Assembly: GCF_030656345.1 (NCBI RefSeq)
Contig: NZ_JAUSNR010000049.1
Location: 40,057-104,056 of the forward strand
Length of the DNA stretch: 64,000 bases
From: Pseudotabrizicola sp.
Lineage (GTDB): Bacteria > Pseudomonadota > Alphaproteobacteria > Rhodobacterales > Rhodobacteraceae
Direction: 5' to 3'
This document shows positions 16,364-24,339 of the stretch, in pieces (position 1 is the first letter of the stretch; every line of letters begins with the position of its first letter). Below the pieces are notes generated by a model that searched no databases, had not been told where the DNA came from, and saw only the letters and a program-made list of their open reading frames with translations. Made by a program: the position numbers and the translations under genes.

Positions 16364-16431
16364 TGGGATGAACTGCCTTCCCGCCCAACCGCAGCTATAG
16401 TTGCGAGTGTCGGTGGGAAAGAAGTATTCCG

Positions 16432-17016
16432 ATGGAGATCACGGTTCTTGGGATTGATCTGGGCAAACCGGTTTGCAGCCTGGCGGGCATCGACGCCAAG
16501 GGTTCGGTCGTTTTGCGCAGACGGGTTCAACGCTTTCGACTTCAGGAGTTTCTGGCGCAGTTGCCGCGTTGCGTCGTCGCCATGGAAGCCTGTGGCGGGG
16601 CGCATCACATTGGCCGGTTCTGTTTGCAGTTTGGCCACGAGCCGCGCCTGATGTCGCCGCTTTATGTTCGCCCCTACGTAAATGTGCACAAGAATGATGA
16701 CCGGGACGCAGAAGGCATCGCAGAGGCCGCAACCCGCCCGACCATGAGTTTTGTGCCGATCAAGACGGAAGAGCAGTCGACTTGCAGGCTCTCCACCGGG
16801 CGCGCGAGCGGCTTGTGCAGGATAGGACCCGACTGATCAATCAGGCGCGCGGCTTTCTGATGGAGCGGGGGCTGCGTCCGGCACAAGGACGGCATGTATT
16901 CCAAAGGTTTCTGACACAACTGGTCAAAGACGAGAATAGCGATCTGTCGCCGCGGATGATGGCGTTGCTGGCGGACATGGCTGCGGAACTCGGCACGATA
17001 AACGAAAATGTCTGAA
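16432..17016 (+). pseudogene. IS110-family transposase, N-terminal part with frameshift
   Basis: It starts MEITVLGIDLGKPVCSLAG, the DEDD/RuvC-like domain start, and continues to MSFVPIKTEEQ. The coding then shifts frame near 16775 and resumes as LQALHRARERLVQDRTRLINQ, ending at 17016. The C-terminal serine domain is absent. It is inactive by frameshift and truncation. Confidence 0.82.
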
Positions 17017-17104
17017 TAGATGGGGTGGTTGCCGTCCGCGCCCCTATTCGCAAGCTGCATCTGTGCGATGCTTGTCCTGCAGCACATTCAGGGGAGGATG
17101 GTCT

Positions 17105-17737
17105 GTGAAGGATATGATCCTTGGCGTGGACTTGGCTAAGCGCATTTTTCAGGTGCATGGCGCGACCCCTCCGGGTGACGTTGTCTACCGGAAAAAGCTC
17201 AGCCGAGCGCAGTTTCGCGTATTCCTGACGCGTTTACCTGCCAGTCTCATGGTCTTTGAGGCCTGCGGGAGCGCCAGTTATTGGGCTCGGGAAGCTCAGT
17301 CTTTTGGTCATGAGGCCAGGCTCATTGCACCGCAGTATGTTCGTCCCTTCGTCAAGAAGCAGAAGAACGATGCCGCCGATGCTGAGGTGATCGTCATTGC
17401 CGCACGCCAGCCGGAGATGCGCTTTGTCTCGCCCAAGTCCGAGGCGCAGCAGGCCCGCGCGGCGGTCTTTAGAGGGCGAGAGAGGCTGGTTCGGCAGCGC
17501 ACAGAATTGATGAACGCCCTACGGGCCAACTTCTACGAATATGGCGTCGTGTTTTCTATCGGCATGAACCAAATGACGCGTATGACTGCATGGCTGGCTG
17601 AACATGCAACAAGTTTGCCCAAGCTGCTGGTGGATGAATGCACCGACATTCTGGCCCTGATCGACGAGTTGACCGATCGCATCACTGCAAAGACTAAACT
17701 GTTGGCGTCTCTAGCATCCGCAAGGCTGCCAGGTGTT
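17105..17737 (+). pseudogene. IS110-family transposase, second N-terminal part
   Basis: A separate IS110-type N-terminal and linker region (start MILGVDLAKRIFQVHG, with YVRPFVKKQKNDAADAE carrying the acidic motif). The frame remains open but loses homology after ARLPG near 17735, where polyphosphate kinase 2 homology begins in another frame. The C-terminal domain is missing. Confidence 0.8.
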
Positions 17738-18240
17738 CAGCTATCAGCACCCCTCCGCCACGGAATTGCAGCACGATTTTCTCTGACGCACCGCGCGTGA
17801 TTTGCCCGAACGGGGCCGCATCGGCATCTTAAACCGCTCTTACTATGAGGAAGTGCTGATCGTGCGCGTTCACCCTGAACTGCTGCGCGCCGAGGCGCTG
17901 GCGGAGCCGATGATTGACGCAAAGGTATTCTGGAAGCATCGATACCGGTCGATCACCAACCTTGAGCGCCATCTGCACGCCAACGGCACCCGCGTGGTGA
18001 AGATCTTCCTGAATCTGTCCAAGGACGAACAGCGCACACGTTTCCTAGGTCGCATCGACGACCCGACCAAGAACTGGAAGTTCGGCACTGCCGACATGAC
18101 CGAACGCGCCTACTGGGACGCCTATCAAACCGCCTATGAGGCCTGCGTCTCGGCGACCAGCACCGAAGATGCGCCTTGGTACGTTGTGCCTGCGGACCAC
18201 AAGAAGACCGCGCGGTTGACTGTGTCGCAGATCCTGGAAG
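17738..18240 (+). pseudogene. Polyphosphate kinase 2 (PPK2) fragment with internal stop
   Basis: PPK2 homology is visible in one frame: a short stretch ending QHDFL, a TGA at 17784-17786 where the family has Trp, then [40 protein letters not shown] and [16 protein letters not shown]. The N-terminal Walker A region is missing, cut off by the IS110 fragment, and the end is replaced by transposase-like sequence. PPK2 enzymes phosphorylate nucleotides with polyphosphate; this copy cannot be functional. Confidence 0.8.
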
Positions 18241-18367
18241 CGAGCTTCAACAATCTCGTTGCAAGGCGGATGGTCAAAAAGCAGCAGATGCGCTGGTCAG
18301 TACGAGGGTAAGCCTGCGGTGAGGGCCGTCTGCTCTGATTGAGTAAATGGTCGTAAGGCATTGCCTT

Positions 18368-18772
18368 ATGGCATGCGCTTCATTTGTTTCACCCATCGAG
18401 ATCTTCGCGGCCGACGAGGTTGGCCGTCGTCGGCACTGGTCGGACGAGGACAAGATCCGGATCGTGGAGGAGAGCCTGTGCGGTTATCGGCAGGGCTCGG
18501 CAACTGCGCGGCGGTATGGGATTTCGCGGTCGCTGCTCTCGATCTGGCGGCGCGAGTATCGCAGCGGGACGCTTGGCGTGCCGGAGGCTGGCGGGGGGTT
18601 CGTGCCGTTGGTGATGGAAAGCGCCCTGCCTGAGCCAGCGGAGCGGCCCTCGCGGGAAGCCGATGATGCCCGGATCGACATCACGCTGACGAACGGGCGC
18701 CGCATGACGATCCCTGTGTTGCTGGCCCCTTCGCATCTGGCGGCGCTGCTGGCCGTGCTGGATCCACGATGA
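18368..18772 (+). CDS. tnpA: IS66 TnpA (helix-turn-helix accessory protein)
   Basis: The 134-aa protein has an N-terminal helix-turn-helix with RRRHWSDEDKIRIVEESL and ATARRYGISRSLLSIWRREY, as in IS66 Orf1/TnpA. It overlaps tnpB by four bases (ATGA). It is required with TnpB for IS66 transposition but is not the catalytic protein. Confidence 0.9.
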   Translation: MACASFVSPIEIFAADEVGRRRHWSDEDKIRIVEESLCGYRQGSATARRYGISRSLLSIWRREYRSGTLGVPEAGGGFVPLVMESALPEPAERPSREADDARIDITLTNGRRMTIPVLLAPSHLAALLAVLDPR

Positions 18773-19119
18773 TCGCCTTTCCGGCAGGGGCGCGCGTCTG
18801 GATCGCGGGCGGAGTGACGGACATGCGCTGCGGGATGAACAGTCTGGCGCTGAAGGTCCAGCAGGGGCTCGGGCGCGACCCGCATGGTGGTGAGATCTTC
18901 TGCTTCCGGGGCCGCAAGGGCGATCTGATCAAGATCCTCTGGCACGATGGGGTCGGCATGTCGCTGTATCTGAAGCGGCTGGAGGCCGGGAAGTTCATCT
19001 GGCCGGTGAGCCAGAATGGCGCGGCCGTTCCGGTTTCGGCGGCGCAGCTCGGCTATCTTCTGGAAGGGATAGACTGGCGTAATCCGCGCTGGACGCAGCG
19101 GCCTGCCTCGGCGGGTTGA
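18769..19119 (+). CDS. tnpB: IS66 TnpB (Orf2) accessory protein
   Basis: The 116-aa protein has the highly conserved TnpB signature: MRCGMNSLALKVQ, FCFRGRKGDLIKILWHDGVG and RLEAGKFIWP. Its length is normal for the family. It overlaps tnpA, and tnpC follows 57 bases downstream. Confidence 0.95.
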   Translation: MIAFPAGARVWIAGGVTDMRCGMNSLALKVQQGLGRDPHGGEIFCFRGRKGDLIKILWHDGVGMSLYLKRLEAGKFIWPVSQNGAAVPVSAAQLGYLLEGIDWRNPRWTQRPASAG

Positions 19120-19176
19120 TAGCCAAATGCCCTTGTTTTATTGGACTATTCCGGTGTTCCGTGGTAGGTTTCTGGC

Positions 19177-20808
19177 ATGTCGGAGACCCCTTCGGAGATT
19201 GCTGTTCTGCGTGTTGCTCTCGCTGCGGCAGAAGCGCGTGCAGCCGCAGCAGAGGAAGAGCTGACACAGGCGCGCGCCGTCGTTTCCGCCTCCGATGCGA
19301 TGATCCGGCACTTGCAGCTCCAGATCGCCAAACTCCGCCGCAAGCAGTTCGGCCACAGCGCCGAACGCTACGCCCGGCTGATAGAACAACTCGAGATGCA
19401 GCTCGAGGATCTGGAGACGGACCTTGGGCAGGATCGAGCAAAGACGGATGCCGCCGTGGCGAAGACCACAGTTGCGGCTTTCGAACGCCGCCGTCCCGCC
19501 CGCAAGCCGTTCCCCGAGCATTTGCCGCGCGAGCGCGTGGTCATCGAAGCGCCGGCTGCCTGCACCTGCTGTGGGTCGACACGCATCGTGAAGATGGGCG
19601 AGGACATCACCGAGACGCTGGAGGTCATCCCCCGGCAATGGAAGGTCATCCAGACCGTCCGCGAGAAGTTCACCTGCCGCGACTGCGAGAAGATCAGCCA
19701 GCCGCCAGCGCCGTTCCACCCGACGCCCCGGGGTTGGGCAGGCCCCAACCTGCTCGCGATGGTGCTGTTCGAGAAGTTCGGACAGCATCAGCCCCTGAAC
19801 CGGCAAGCGGAGCGTTATGCCAAGGAGGGCGTCGAGATCAGCCTCTCGACCCTAGCCGATCAGGTCGGGGCCTGCGCTGCCGCCCTGCAGCCGATCCACG
19901 ACCTGATCCGCACCCATGTCCTCGGGGCAGAACGATTGCACGCGGATGATACGACCGTGCCCCTGATGGCCAAGGGTGGCACCCAGACGGCCCGGCTCTG
20001 GACCTATGTGCGCGACGACCGGCCCTTTGCAGGCGGGGCACCACCGGCGGCGCTCTATTCCTTCTCCACCGACCGCAGGATGGAACATCCGACCCGGCAC
20101 TTGGCGGGCTGGACAGGCATCCTGCAAGCCGACGCCTATGGCGGATATAACGGCGTTTACGATGCGGCTCGCAAACCCGCGCCAGTGCTGAGTGCCCTGT
20201 GCTGGAGCCACGCCAGGCGGAAGTTCTTCGAACTGGCCGACATCAAGGCCATCGCCCGGAAAGGCAAAAGGGTCGCCGAAGATATCTCGCCCATCGCGCT
20301 GGAGGCGGTCAAACGCATCGATACCATCTTCGATGTCGAGCGCGAGATCACCGGCTTGACCGCCGCGGTCCGCCATGACGCCCGTCAGCGCCTCGTGCGC
20401 CCGATGGTCGAGGACCTGCACGACTGGATGCGGGCTGAGCGCGCCCGGATGTCGAAGCACAACCCCGTCGCCAAGGCCATCAACTACATGCTTGATGAAG
20501 ACGGCCGCTGGGACGCATTCACCCGCTTCCTCGAAGACGGCCGCATCTGTCTGACGAACAATGCAGCCGAACGTGCCCTGCGCGGCGTGGCCCTTGGCCG
20601 GAAGGCATGGCTCTTCGCCGGATCCTCCCGCGGCGGAGACCGCGCCGCCTTCATGTATTCCCTGATCGTCACCGCCAAGATGAACGACGTCGACCCTCAG
20701 GCTTGGCTGGCAGATGTTCTGGCACGACTGCCGGACATGACCCTCTCACGCTTGCCAGAACTCCTTCCCTGGAACTGGCAGCGCGGTCTGATCGTCAAAG
20801 CCGCATAA
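19177..20808 (+). CDS. tnpC: IS66 transposase TnpC
   Basis: The 543-aa DDE transposase has an N-terminal coiled coil (AAAEARAAAAEEELTQARA), a CTCCG-x5 zinc-finger segment, the first catalytic Asp in LHADDTTVPL, the second Asp in ADAYGGYNGVYD and the Glu in LTNNAAERALRGVALGRK. All catalytic residues are present, so the element could be active. Confidence 0.95.
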   Translation: MSETPSEIAVLRVALAAAEARAAAAEEELTQARAVVSASDAMIRHLQLQIAKLRRKQFGHSAERYARLIEQLEMQLEDLETDLGQDRAKTDAAVAKTTVAAFERRRPARKPFPEHLPRERVVIEAPAACTCCGSTRIVKMGEDITETLEVIPRQWKVIQTVREKFTCRDCEKISQPPAPFHPTPRGWAGPNLLAMVLFEKFGQHQPLNRQAERYAKEGVEISLSTLADQVGACAAALQPIHDLIRTHVLGAERLHADDTTVPLMAKGGTQTARLWTYVRDDRPFAGGAPPAALYSFSTDRRMEHPTRHLAGWTGILQADAYGGYNGVYDAARKPAPVLSALCWSHARRKFFELADIKAIARKGKRVAEDISPIALEAVKRIDTIFDVEREITGLTAAVRHDARQRLVRPMVEDLHDWMRAERARMSKHNPVAKAINYMLDEDGRWDAFTRFLEDGRICLTNNAAERALRGVALGRKAWLFAGSSRGGDRAAFMYSLIVTAKMNDVDPQAWLADVLARLPDMTLSRLPELLPWNWQRGLIVKAA

Positions 20809-21084
20809 CCGCGGCCTACGCCGGATGGTTACGTACGAGGTGCAAACCTGCTCCTTCAAGTTCGCGTAGCCCCGGCCCACGGCGATTTTCCAGAACGCCT
20901 CGCATACAAGACGCCCCTTCAAACAAGGCACACCGTCATTTCACCATTCGTGCCAATACCGCTCTTTCGGCGCGCAGCATGACACCAGATAGTTGAACGG
21001 TCCCCATTGAAGCCGACATCCCCGTGGTACTTTGAAGAGTTCATGAGACAATGTTGAAAAAACGACACTCACACCGGCAGTGCC

Positions 21085-21555
21085 TTGTTCCAGATGATAA
21101 GGGGTCGCGGGTATCAGGGCAGTTTGGCAAATTTGCAGCAACTATTGGCCGGCTGGCGCCGAGCCGAAAAACAAGCACATAACCATCCAACCAAGGTGGC
21201 TCAGATCCTAGGACCAGTTCGAGATACTGAAACGGGGCACGCGATCTCCCCGGTTATTTCGGCTGCGCTCTGTATCTAGCCCCGAGGAAAGCTCACCCCA
21301 GATCAGGCGCGGAAAGTAGATGCGCTAGAGGTCGGATCTCCCACCTTCTCAACGATGAGGGCCCTAGCCATGCGCTTGGCCCGAACGCTCCACAGGGACA
21401 TCGATGCGGTCCGAAATGCCATCGAAATGCCGTGGAGAAACGGCTAAGCTGAAGACCAAATCAACCAACTGAAAACCCTCAAACGCGCTATGAACGGTAG
21501 AGCAGGACCGGAATTACTCAGAACTCGAATGCTGCCACTCCACCACACAAATTGA
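21085..21555 (+). pseudogene. ISL3-type transposase remnant
   Basis: One frame reads IRGRGYQGSLANLQQLLAGWR, then (after an in-frame TAG at 21277) KLTPDQARKVDAL and SPTFSTMRALAMRLA, then (after a TAA at 21445-21447) AEDQINQLKTLKRAMNGRAGPELLRTRML and a stop at 21553. These are consecutive C-terminal motifs of ISL3-type transposases, with two nonsense changes and internal shortening. It is clearly dead. Confidence 0.72.
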
Positions 21556-21600
21556 GGATGACCCCATTTAAGGGCAACGCGACAGTCGTCTGCAATATCG

Positions 21601-22035
21601 TCAGTTGATGCCATTTTCCCGCTGCAGCGCCCGGACATATGCCACGATATTTGATACGTCGGAAACCGTGACGCCTTCAACGGCTGGCATATCGCCAAAC
21701 GACCAATGGTGCGCCCGAACGCCGTTTTGTGTGGCCAGAACAAAAGCCATGTCGCCATGATGATTTGGCTCGTAGATCCGGTGCACGAAAGGCGGTGCCA
21801 CGCCATCCTGGCCTTGGCCATTCGCACCATGGCAAGCCGCACACTTCGCTTCATAAGCGCGCTCGCCCATCTGCTCTTGCTCGGTGAACTGTGCAGGCAC
21901 AACCACGGCCACCATGGCACCATCGGCAAGCGGGCTTGTCTGCGCCGCCGACAGGCTCTGACCTTTGGGCTGGAACAAGAACCATGCGCCAGCAATTACT
22001 GCGATGGCCACACAAACAAGGGCGAGTTTTTTCAT
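21601..22035 (-). CDS. Membrane-anchored c-type cytochrome
   Basis: The 144-aa protein has one N-terminal helix and a single haem c site, CAACH, in the mature periplasmic domain, with a likely axial Met in GDMPAVEGVT. It is the last gene of a copper operon (lipoprotein, TolC, multicopper oxidase, cupredoxin, CusF-like, cytochrome). It could accept electrons from the oxidase or cupredoxin, but this is inferred from position only. Confidence 0.85.
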   Translation of the reverse strand: MKKLALVCVAIAVIAGAWFLFQPKGQSLSAAQTSPLADGAMVAVVVPAQFTEQEQMGERAYEAKCAACHGANGQGQDGVAPPFVHRIYEPNHHGDMAFVLATQNGVRAHHWSFGDMPAVEGVTVSDVSNIVAYVRALQRENGIN

Positions 22036-22070
22036 TTTGGGGTCCGCTCTGCTGCTGCAATGGAAAGAGA

Positions 22071-22102
22071 GGGGGGCGCGGCACTTTATGTCCGCACCCC
22101 CC
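22071..22102 (-). other. Strong GC stem-loop between cusF-like and cytochrome genes
   Basis: GGGGGG-C-GCGG pairs with CCGC-A-CCCCCC with one mismatch around a 10-base loop. On the transcribed strand it is followed by a C/T-rich stretch without a T-run. It may stabilise the 3' end of the upstream message or reduce read-through into the cytochrome gene. Confidence 0.5.
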
Positions 22103-22112
22103 AGAAGGCGCG

Positions 22113-22394
22113 CTACTTCAGCGCCGTCACGGTCAGTTTGCCTTTGACGCGGTCGGCCAGAAACTCGATGTCCTGCCCCTCAGCCATTTTGGCGATCAGT
22201 TCGTCATCGGCCCGGAAAACCATGGTCATGGCGGGCATCTCAAGATCGACCAGATCTTCGTGAATGATAGTGACCTTGCCTGCCTTGGCGTCCAGCTTCT
22301 TGATGGTGCCTTTGGTATAGGTCTCGGCAGATGCGAAAGACATTGAGGCGATCAATGCGACGGTGCCAAGCGAGAGTGTTTTGAGAAGGGTCAT
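22113..22394 (-). CDS. CusF-like periplasmic copper-binding protein
   Basis: The 93-aa protein has a signal peptide ending ASAE and a small OB-fold domain with KVTIIHEDLVDLEMPAMTMVF. The His and the two Met of the MTM segment match the CusF copper ligands. The Trp that caps Cu(I) in CusF (WPAMTM) is replaced by Met (MPAMTM) here. CusF-type proteins carry Cu(I) or Ag(I) to efflux pumps, yet no RND pump is visible in this window. Confidence 0.86.
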   Translation of the reverse strand: MTLLKTLSLGTVALIASMSFASAETYTKGTIKKLDAKAGKVTIIHEDLVDLEMPAMTMVFRADDELIAKMAEGQDIEFLADRVKGKLTVTALK

Positions 22395-22427
22395 GTTTAT
22401 ATCCTATTGAGGTGGGTTGAGTTGAGA

Positions 22428-22901
22428 TCAGTTTACGGTCAGCGCGCCGTTCATGCCCGCCTCGTAGTGACCGGGGATCAGGCAGGCGAATTCAAAGGCG
22501 CCCTCATTGGCGAAGGTCCAGACGATGGTGCCTTTCTCGCCGGGTTGCAGACGGATGGCGTTCGGGTCGTCATGTTCCATCTCTGGGAACTTTTCCATCA
22601 CACCTTTATGCTCTTCGATACTTGCAAAGGTATCCATGACAAATTCATGGGCGTTCTCACCATTGTTGGTGAAGGTGAACTGCACTGTTTCGCCAGCTTT
22701 GAAATCCAGCTTGCGCGGTTCAAACAGCATCTCGCCGTCTTCAGTCTCGATCATTGAGACATTCACCTTGGTCATACCTGCCTTTTTCTTGGCGGGCATT
22801 CCGACCTCCATCATCCCATCATCGCTGCCTTCATGTGTGCCAGACGCAAACGCAGAGGTGACGGTAAAAGCGATTAAAGCCGTGGTAAGAAATAGTTTCA
22901 T
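22428..22901 (-). CDS. Plastocyanin/azurin-like cupredoxin
   Basis: The 157-aa exported protein has a Met/Gly/Lys linker and a cupredoxin domain. The type 1 copper ligands are visible as His in NGENAHEFV and the cluster C-x4-H-x4-M in FACLIPGHYEAGMNG. It probably shuttles electrons or copper between the neighbouring multicopper oxidase and cytochrome. Confidence 0.9.
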   Translation of the reverse strand: MKLFLTTALIAFTVTSAFASGTHEGSDDGMMEVGMPAKKKAGMTKVNVSMIETEDGEMLFEPRKLDFKAGETVQFTFTNNGENAHEFVMDTFASIEEHKGVMEKFPEMEHDDPNAIRLQPGEKGTIVWTFANEGAFEFACLIPGHYEAGMNGALTVN

Positions 22902-22951
22902 GTTTTTTTCCTGTATGTTTGCGGCCCGTTCAGGGCCATTGCTTGGTAGGG

Positions 22952-24316
22952 TCAGCCCTTGTGGGTGGGCATTGGGCGGGGGGTAATCTGCGTTTTTGGG
23001 CTTGTGTTGGTGGCAAACTCGGGAAGTTCACCTGTCCATTCATAGGCCTGCTCGCCGGGCGGGTTTTCATACCAGCCGGGGTCTGAGTAATCGTCGGCGC
23101 CAATCCCTTCGCGCACCTTGACCACCGAAAACATGCCGCCCATCTCGATGGGTCCGTATGGTCCCCATCCTGTCATCATCGGGATCGTGTTGTCGGGCAG
23201 TGGCATTTCCATTTTCGCCATGTCGCCCATGCCGGACGTGCCCATGGGCATGTACTCCGGCTGGAACTGGCGAATTTTCTGTGTCAACTGCTTCTTGTCG
23301 ACGCCGATAAAGGTGGGAACGTCATGGCCCATTGCATTCATCGTATGGTGCGACTTGTGGCAATGGATCGCCCAATCGCCCAAGTGATCGGCCACAAACT
23401 CATAGGCTCGCATGGCGCCCACGGGGATGTCGATGGATACTTCGGGCCATTGCGCGCTTTCGGGCACCCAGCCGCCATCTGTACAGGTCACCTTGAAGTC
23501 ATAGCCATGCATGTGGATCGGGTGGTTGGTCATGGTCAGGTTGCCCGCCCGCACGCGCACTTTATCGCCCCGGTTCACGACCAGCGGGTCGAGATCGGGG
23601 AAGATCCGGCTGTTCCACGTCCACAGGTTGAAATCCGTCATTGTCATGATGCGCGGAACGAATGTGCCGGGATCAATGTCATAAGCGTTGAGCATGATCA
23701 GGAAATCGCGGTCTACGGGCATGAACGTGGGGTCTTTGGGGTGGACGATGAAGAAGCCCATCATCCCCATTGCCATCTGCGTCATCTCATCGCCGTGCGG
23801 ATGGTACATGAAGGTGCCAGACTTGATCAAATCGAACTCATAGATGAACGTTTTGCCCGGTGGGATTCCGGGGTGGCTCAAGCCGCTAACGCCGTCCATG
23901 CCAGACGGCAAAATAAGCCCATGCCAATGCACGGTGGTGTGTTCGGGCAGACGGTTGGTCACATAAATCCGCACTCGGTCGCCCTCGACTGCCTCGATGG
24001 TCGGTCCAGTCGACTGACCGTTGTAGCCCCAGAGGTGGGCGATCATGCCGTCTGCAAGTTCCCTTTCGACCGGCTCGGCGACCAGATGGAATTCCTTGAC
24101 GTTACCGTTCATCCGGTGCGGCAGGGTCCATCCGTTCAGGGTGACAACGGGCGTGTAGTCCGGCCCCGAAGACGGGCGTGGTGTGATCAGCGTGGCCGCG
24201 CTGTCCATTTCGGCGGCCTCTGGCAGACCCATATTCGTGGTCTTGCCCCAGGCCTGCGTGGAGACGAGCGCCGCACCTGCGGCACCGACCCCGATCAATT
24301 GACGTCTGTTCAACAT
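22952..24316 (-). CDS. Multicopper oxidase (periplasmic cuprous oxidase type)
   Basis: The 454-aa protein has a signal peptide (start MLNRRQLIGVGAAG) and three cupredoxin domains. The copper-site motifs are HWHGL, HPHGDE, HPIHMHGYDF and HCHKSHHTMNAMG. A Met-rich stretch (PMGTSGMGDMAKMEMP) lies after the last set. It would oxidise Cu(I) to the less toxic Cu(II). The ATG at 24314-24316 has AAGGA six bases upstream, and the stop of the upstream tolC-like gene is 23 bases away. Confidence 0.92.
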   Translation of the reverse strand: MLNRRQLIGVGAAGAALVSTQAWGKTTNMGLPEAAEMDSAATLITPRPSSGPDYTPVVTLNGWTLPHRMNGNVKEFHLVAEPVERELADGMIAHLWGYNGQSTGPTIEAVEGDRVRIYVTNRLPEHTTVHWHGLILPSGMDGVSGLSHPGIPPGKTFIYEFDLIKSGTFMYHPHGDEMTQMAMGMMGFFIVHPKDPTFMPVDRDFLIMLNAYDIDPGTFVPRIMTMTDFNLWTWNSRIFPDLDPLVVNRGDKVRVRAGNLTMTNHPIHMHGYDFKVTCTDGGWVPESAQWPEVSIDIPVGAMRAYEFVADHLGDWAIHCHKSHHTMNAMGHDVPTFIGVDKKQLTQKIRQFQPEYMPMGTSGMGDMAKMEMPLPDNTIPMMTGWGPYGPIEMGGMFSVVKVREGIGADDYSDPGWYENPPGEQAYEWTGELPEFATNTSPKTQITPRPMPTHKG

Positions 24317-24339
24317 GGGATGTCCTTTCAAACCTAAGG

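Larger units (their letters stand above)
18308..20832 (+). mobile_element. IS66-family insertion sequence, copy 1 (complete)
   Basis: A 2525-bp element with imperfect terminal inverted repeats (left GTAAGCCTGCGGTGAGGGCC, right end the complement of GTAACCATCCGGCGTAGGCC) and three genes in the standard tnpA-tnpB-tnpC order. It is flanked by an 8-bp direct repeat, GTACGAGG, at 18300-18307 and 20833-20840, the duplication length typical of IS66. Intact ends, genes and target repeats indicate a fairly recent insertion into an already broken gene. Confidence 0.93.
18241..20982 (+). pseudogene. Transposase C-terminal remnant interrupted by an IS66 element
   Basis: From about 18241 the frame reads [21 protein letters not shown]. 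When the IS66 element and one target duplicate are removed it continues in frame with ANLLLQVRV to a stop at 20980-20982. KKQQMRW-x-x-RGA-x-LLLQVR resembles the C-terminal end of a transposase family I cannot name with certainty. It is joined in frame to the PPK2 fragment, so the boundary is an old rearrangement. Confidence 0.5.

Noticed and set aside
17802..18311. Reading the PPK2 frame as an intact 169-aa gene
   Set aside because: It begins mid-domain, homology extends upstream across an in-frame TGA, and the end is foreign sequence.
23324..24337. 337-codon open frame antisense to the multicopper oxidase
   Set aside because: It is a His-rich shadow caused by the Met and His codons of the oxidase; the sense strand has all copper motifs.
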